From: JBJXFY01 sp046155815
GTDB taxonomy: Bacteria > Verrucomicrobiota > Verrucomicrobiia > Limisphaerales > CAIMTB01
Assembly (NCBI GenBank): GCA_046155815.1
Contig: JBJXFY010000262.1
Span: forward strand, 1 to 6,413
Length of the DNA: 6,413 bases
Direction of reading: 5' to 3'
Under the pieces are notes generated by a model, which had not been told where the DNA came from, made no database searches, and was given only the letters and a program-made list of their open reading frames with translations. Positions 5,484 through 6,413 of the stretch are shown in pieces. Position 1 is the stretch's first letter, and each line of letters starts with the position of its first letter. A program made the translations under genes and the position numbers.

Positions 5484-6283
5484 AGCCCCGTCCCGCCCGC
5501 CCCGCTCGGGGCTTCACCCTCATCGAGCTGCTGGTCGTCATCGCGATCATCGCCATCCTTGCGAGCCTGCTGCTTCCGGCGCTGGCGCAGGCCAAGGCCC
5601 GCGCGCAGGGCGTGAAGTGCCTCGCCAACCTGAAGCAGCTCCAGCTCGGCGGGCAGCTCTACGCCGGCGATCACGCCGAGCGCCTCGTGAACAACCACGG
5701 CATCGGCGAGACCCGCGCCCGCCGCGACAACTGGGCCAACAACGTCCTCAACTGGGAGGACGCCGAGGACAACACGAACACCGTGTACCTCACCCACGCA
5801 CTGCTCGGGCCGTTCGTGGGCCGCAGCGTCGCCGTGTTCAAGTGCCCCTCCGACAAGTCGCTCTCGCTGGTCGGGCCGCGCGTCCGCAGCTACTCGCTGA
5901 ACTCGCTCGTCGGTGACCCCGGCGAGCTGACGAACCGCTTCAACCCGTCGCTGGTGCAGTTCTTCAAGGAAGCCGAACTCACCGCCCCCGCGGCCACGTT
6001 CACCTTCCTCGACGAGCATCCGGACTCGCTGAACGACGGCTTCTTCATGAACCGGCTGGAGGAGCCGCCGCGCTGGGGCAACCTGCCGGCCAGCTACCAC
6101 AACGGCGCCGGCAACCTCGCCTTCGCCGACGGCCACGCCGAGACGCGGCGCTGGGTTGTGACCACCGGCCCGGGCGCGACCGTGCAGCCGAACGTGAAGG
6201 GCGGCGCCGGCGCGCTCTTCGCCGTGACCAATCCCGCCGACTGGAACTGGGTGAAGGAGCGGACCAGCGTGCCGCGCCTCTGA
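5480..6283 (+). CDS. Pseudopilin-like protein with type IV prepilin N-terminus and H-X9-DG motif
   Basis: The product is 267 aa. The basic leader MKPRPARPARG is followed by FTLIELLVVIAIIAILASLLLPAL, the class III signal of prepilins: predicted cleavage after Gly 11, Phe at +1, Glu at +5 (residue 16), then a hydrophobic helix serving as membrane anchor and assembly segment. Near the end is YHNGAGNLAFADGH, with His 207 and Asp-Gly 217-218: the H-X9-DG motif of the large pseudopilin families of Planctomycetes and Verrucomicrobia. A type IV prepilin peptidase, not in the window, should process it. Such proteins are usually thought to belong to a type II secretion-like or pseudopilus structure, but most have no tested role. 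ATG overlaps the dehydrogenase stop by 4 bp, so translation is probably coupled; no Shine-Dalgarno sequence is seen. The amidohydrolase starts 5 bp after its stop. Confidence 0.93.
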   Translation: MKPRPARPARGFTLIELLVVIAIIAILASLLLPALAQAKARAQGVKCLANLKQLQLGGQLYAGDHAERLVNNHGIGETRARRDNWANNVLNWEDAEDNTNTVYLTHALLGPFVGRSVAVFKCPSDKSLSLVGPRVRSYSLNSLVGDPGELTNRFNPSLVQFFKEAELTAPAATFTFLDEHPDSLNDGFFMNRLEEPPRWGNLPASYHNGAGNLAFADGHAETRRWVVTTGPGATVQPNVKGGAGALFAVTNPADWNWVKERTSVPRL

Positions 6284-6288
6284 AGACC

Positions 6289-6413
6289 ATGCGCCTCGAC
6301 GCCCACCAGCATTTCTGGAAGTACGACGCCGCGGAGTACCCGTGGATTCCCGCCGGCTCGCCGCTGCACCGGGACTGGCTGCCGGACGACCTCGCGCCGC
6401 TGCTCGACGCCGC
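6289..6413 (+). CDS. Amidohydrolase family 2 protein, L-fuconolactonase-like (COG3618 type), 3'-truncated by the window edge
   Basis: Only 41 codons are present. The start MRLDAHQHFWKYDAAEYPWI has the His-X-His (HQH) metal-binding pair at the first strand of the amidohydrolase barrel and the D(A/S)HQHFW...YPWI pattern of the COG3618 group, followed by DWLPDDLAPLL, also usual there. Characterised members hydrolyse sugar lactones such as L-fucono-1,5-lactone, or related 2-pyrone-type lactones. The gene starts 5 bp after the pseudopilin stop, so it belongs to the same transcription unit as the dehydrogenase: a dehydrogenase making a lactone or ketose and a lactonase opening it would make a sensible pair. 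The exact substrate cannot be deduced from the fragment. Confidence 0.88.
   Translation, partial: MRLDAHQHFWKYDAAEYPWIPAGSPLHRDWLPDDLAPLLDA

Overview
The window is GC-rich, densely coded DNA that most resembles a Verrucomicrobiota genome, possibly the Pedosphaera/Limisphaerales side. The pointers are an H-X9-DG pseudopilin, a DUF5069-like protein, starts without Shine-Dalgarno sequences, and CCAAGCT-type heptamer repeats between genes. This assignment is an inference from gene style, not from a marker gene.

Layout from left to right: (1) the 3' two thirds of folC (folate/folylpolyglutamate synthase), whose stop overlaps tail-to-tail with a minus-strand gene for a secreted DUF4412/LolA-like protein (801-1529). 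(2) A 136-bp divergent intergenic region leads to a small DUF5069-like gene (1666-2106), closed by a clear rho-independent terminator (2127-2167). (3) A co-directional run then reaches the right edge: an ABC ATPase of the LolD/MacB type (2229-2897), a dyad repeat element (2898-3042), the partner FtsX/MacB-type permease (3043-4254), a second, degenerate copy of the element (4258-4391 plus a pyrimidine-rich tail), a zinc-dependent medium-chain dehydrogenase (4452-5483), a pseudopilin-like H-X9-DG protein (5480-6283), and the start of an amidohydrolase of the L-fuconolactonase-like COG3618 group (from 6289).

The ATPase and permease should form one envelope exporter or lipoprotein-release complex. 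The dehydrogenase and amidohydrolase probably act on a sugar or its lactone. The pseudopilin between them is coupled by an ATGA overlap, so it is probably made together with them.

The most interesting signal is the pair of repeat elements. Copy 1 is built of 7-nt CCAAGCT-like units whose spacing (7,7,7,11,7,7) is mirrored exactly on the other side of a dyad centre at 2961.5, with a 27-position outer stem containing one mismatch. Copy 2 is degenerate but shares a non-heptamer apex (GCCGGA(T)GCGC). Each copy begins just after an ATGA at the upstream stop codon and ends at or near a second RTGA where the next gene starts. The heptamer has no stop codon in any of six frames, so a reading frame begun at the upstream ATGA stays open through the element to the next start. 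This would fit a mobile or formerly mobile element that settles in start/stop overlaps and duplicates them, leaving both neighbours intact and possibly still translationally coupled. The structure is visible in the sequence; the mobility and coupling are hypotheses.
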